Shown: positions 5,604-6,331 of the stretch, piece after piece | Layout: each line of letters starts with the position of its first letter | Position numbering within the stretch: the first letter of the stretch is position 1 | Assembly: GCA_009779515.1 (NCBI GenBank) | Contig: WREE01000116.1 | Coordinates: 1 to 6,331 of the forward strand | Source of the DNA: Symbiobacteriaceae bacterium | Lineage (GTDB): Bacteria > Bacillota > JAAYKD01 > WRDA01 | Reading direction: 5' to 3' | Length of the DNA: 6,331 nucleotides | Program-made: the position numbers and the translations under genes | Notes under the pieces: generated by a model | Seen by the model: only the letters and a program-made list of their open reading frames with translations | Told to the model about the DNA's origin: nothing | Database searches by the model: none

Positions 5604-6331
5604 TTAGCGTATGGTTACACCGGTATAGTAATGGTACAAAATAGCTCGAAAGTCGTAACCATTTTCAGCCATGGCTTTAGCTCCCCACTGGGATAACCCT
5701 ACTCCATGCCCCCACCCTTTACCGGTAAAAACAAAACTGTCCCTACCGCTAAGCCCACTTAAGTTTTGAGATAGCGGGGTAAGTGCATGGGCAGAACGGG
5801 TAAAGAGATCGGTCAGCTGGGTAACGGTAGTGGTCACGGTAGCTGAGCGTAGGGTGTAGGTAGTTTCCGGAAGTGCTACCAGGGCGAGGCTACTGCGCAC
5901 TACTACCCCTTGGGGTGCCACCCCCAGTTGCACATTATTACTTTTCAATTCCAAAACGGTGCGGATAGTACCCATTTCCAGGGTGAGGCTTTGGCGATTT
6001 CCTAGGAAGGTGACTTCCAGCAAGGCTCCCCAAGGGGTGGTGGCGCCTATGATAATATCGTCAATTAGCCCGGGGTTGGGGTAGCCACTCTTCATCAGGA
6101 GCTGCTGCAATTGAGCGGAACTGTAGCCTGGTGCAGTAGTCCAGTTAGCATCAGGGCCTTGGCTGGGGAACAGCTCAGGCACACCCCGTAAATAAGGGAG
6201 GGGGGAGTGCCAAACGTCTTCACTATTCATGGTATGACCACCGGCATCGGCGTGAAAGAGAGCTTCAATAGGTTCATTAAGATAATATATAAGGAGGCCG
6301 GATGTTTCTCCCACCGCCTGAACCACTAAAC
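5604..6331 (-). CDS. SpoIID/LytB-domain protein, C-terminal part (partial)
   Basis: The reading frame is open to the right edge of the window (through 6331), so the start is outside; a GTG at 6326 is internal. About 242 residues are seen. Counting from the GTG, the SpoIID/LytB marks are a LLIYYLNEPIEALFHADAGG block (11–30), EDVWHSPLPYLRGV (36–49), and the signature GKGWGHGVGLSQWGAKAMA (202–220) followed by ILYHYYTGVTI at the end. SpoIID proteins are cell-wall lytic transglycosylases that cleave denuded peptidoglycan, in sporulation during engulfment. The catalytic Glu region of the family and any signal or anchor sequence lie upstream and cannot be checked. About 60 residues separate LELKSNN from the signature, an insert typical of the broader LytB-type members, so this need not be the sporulation SpoIID itself. 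It is followed after 19 nt by the soluble GTPase gene, which suggests co-transcription. In several Bacillota a SpoIID-like gene sits between ruvB and queA. Confidence 0.9.
   Translation of the reverse strand, partial: LVVQAVGETSGLLIYYLNEPIEALFHADAGGHTMNSEDVWHSPLPYLRGVPELFPSQGPDANWTTAPGYSSAQLQQLLMKSGYPNPGLIDDIIIGATTPWGALLEVTFLGNRQSLTLEMGTIRTVLELKSNNVQLGVAPQGVVVRSSLALVALPETTYTLRSATVTTTVTQLTDLFTRSAHALTPLSQNLSGLSGRDSFVFTGKGWGHGVGLSQWGAKAMAENGYDFRAILYHYYTGVTIR

Noticed and set aside
1..6331. tRNA or rRNA genes, CRISPR arrays, insertion sequences, attachment sites, riboswitches
   Set aside because: Nearly every base is in a convincing coding sequence. No repeat array, transposase, terminal inverted repeats, or intergenic space large enough for a structured RNA was seen. 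In particular, no preQ1 riboswitch can be placed, because the start of the que operon is outside the window.

Overview
The window looks like chromosomal DNA from a Bacillota (Clostridia-type, spore-former lineage) bacterium. The evidence is very strong AAGGAGG ribosome-binding sites, a SpoIID-family gene, and a ruvB–queH–queA gene order of the kind seen in that phylum. The genus cannot be fixed from this sequence. Gene density is extreme: genes overlap or are separated by 1 to 23 bases, and no gap approaches 300 bases.

Left part, + strand (1–1808): the 3' end of ruvB (Holliday-junction helicase), then queH (epoxyqueuosine reductase, overlapping the ruvB stop as TAATG), then queA (tRNA ribosyltransferase-isomerase). 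QueA and QueH catalyse the last two steps of queuosine formation in tRNA. The usual next gene, tgt, is absent because queA runs head-on into the opposite-strand operon with only 3 bases between stop codons.

Right part, – strand (6331–1812, transcribed right to left): a SpoIID/LytB-type protein (5' end outside the window), a soluble zinc-ribbon GTPase, a 365-residue protein resembling GTPase-associated protein 1 (GAP1), and a second, membrane-anchored zinc-ribbon GTPase. Spacings of 19 nt, 1 nt and an 8-nt overlap say these are one translationally coupled operon. Both GTPases carry P-loop, DxAGE/DxxGE, (T/A)KxD and SA/SS motifs and share a C-terminal 'VLxPxxWL' motif. They look like the 'double-GTPase' (DO-GTPase2) families that computational work has linked to GAP1 in NTP-dependent conflict systems. 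I made these assignments by reading motifs, not by a search.

The most interesting content is this GTPase–GAP1–membrane-GTPase module next to a SpoIID-type peptidoglycan enzyme, since function is unknown and no MoxR/vWA/effector partner is visible here. Also notable is the tight convergent junction with queA, where terminator-like hairpins on the + strand sit inside coding sequence (1747–1771 in queA and 3157–3182 in the opposing GTPase gene).
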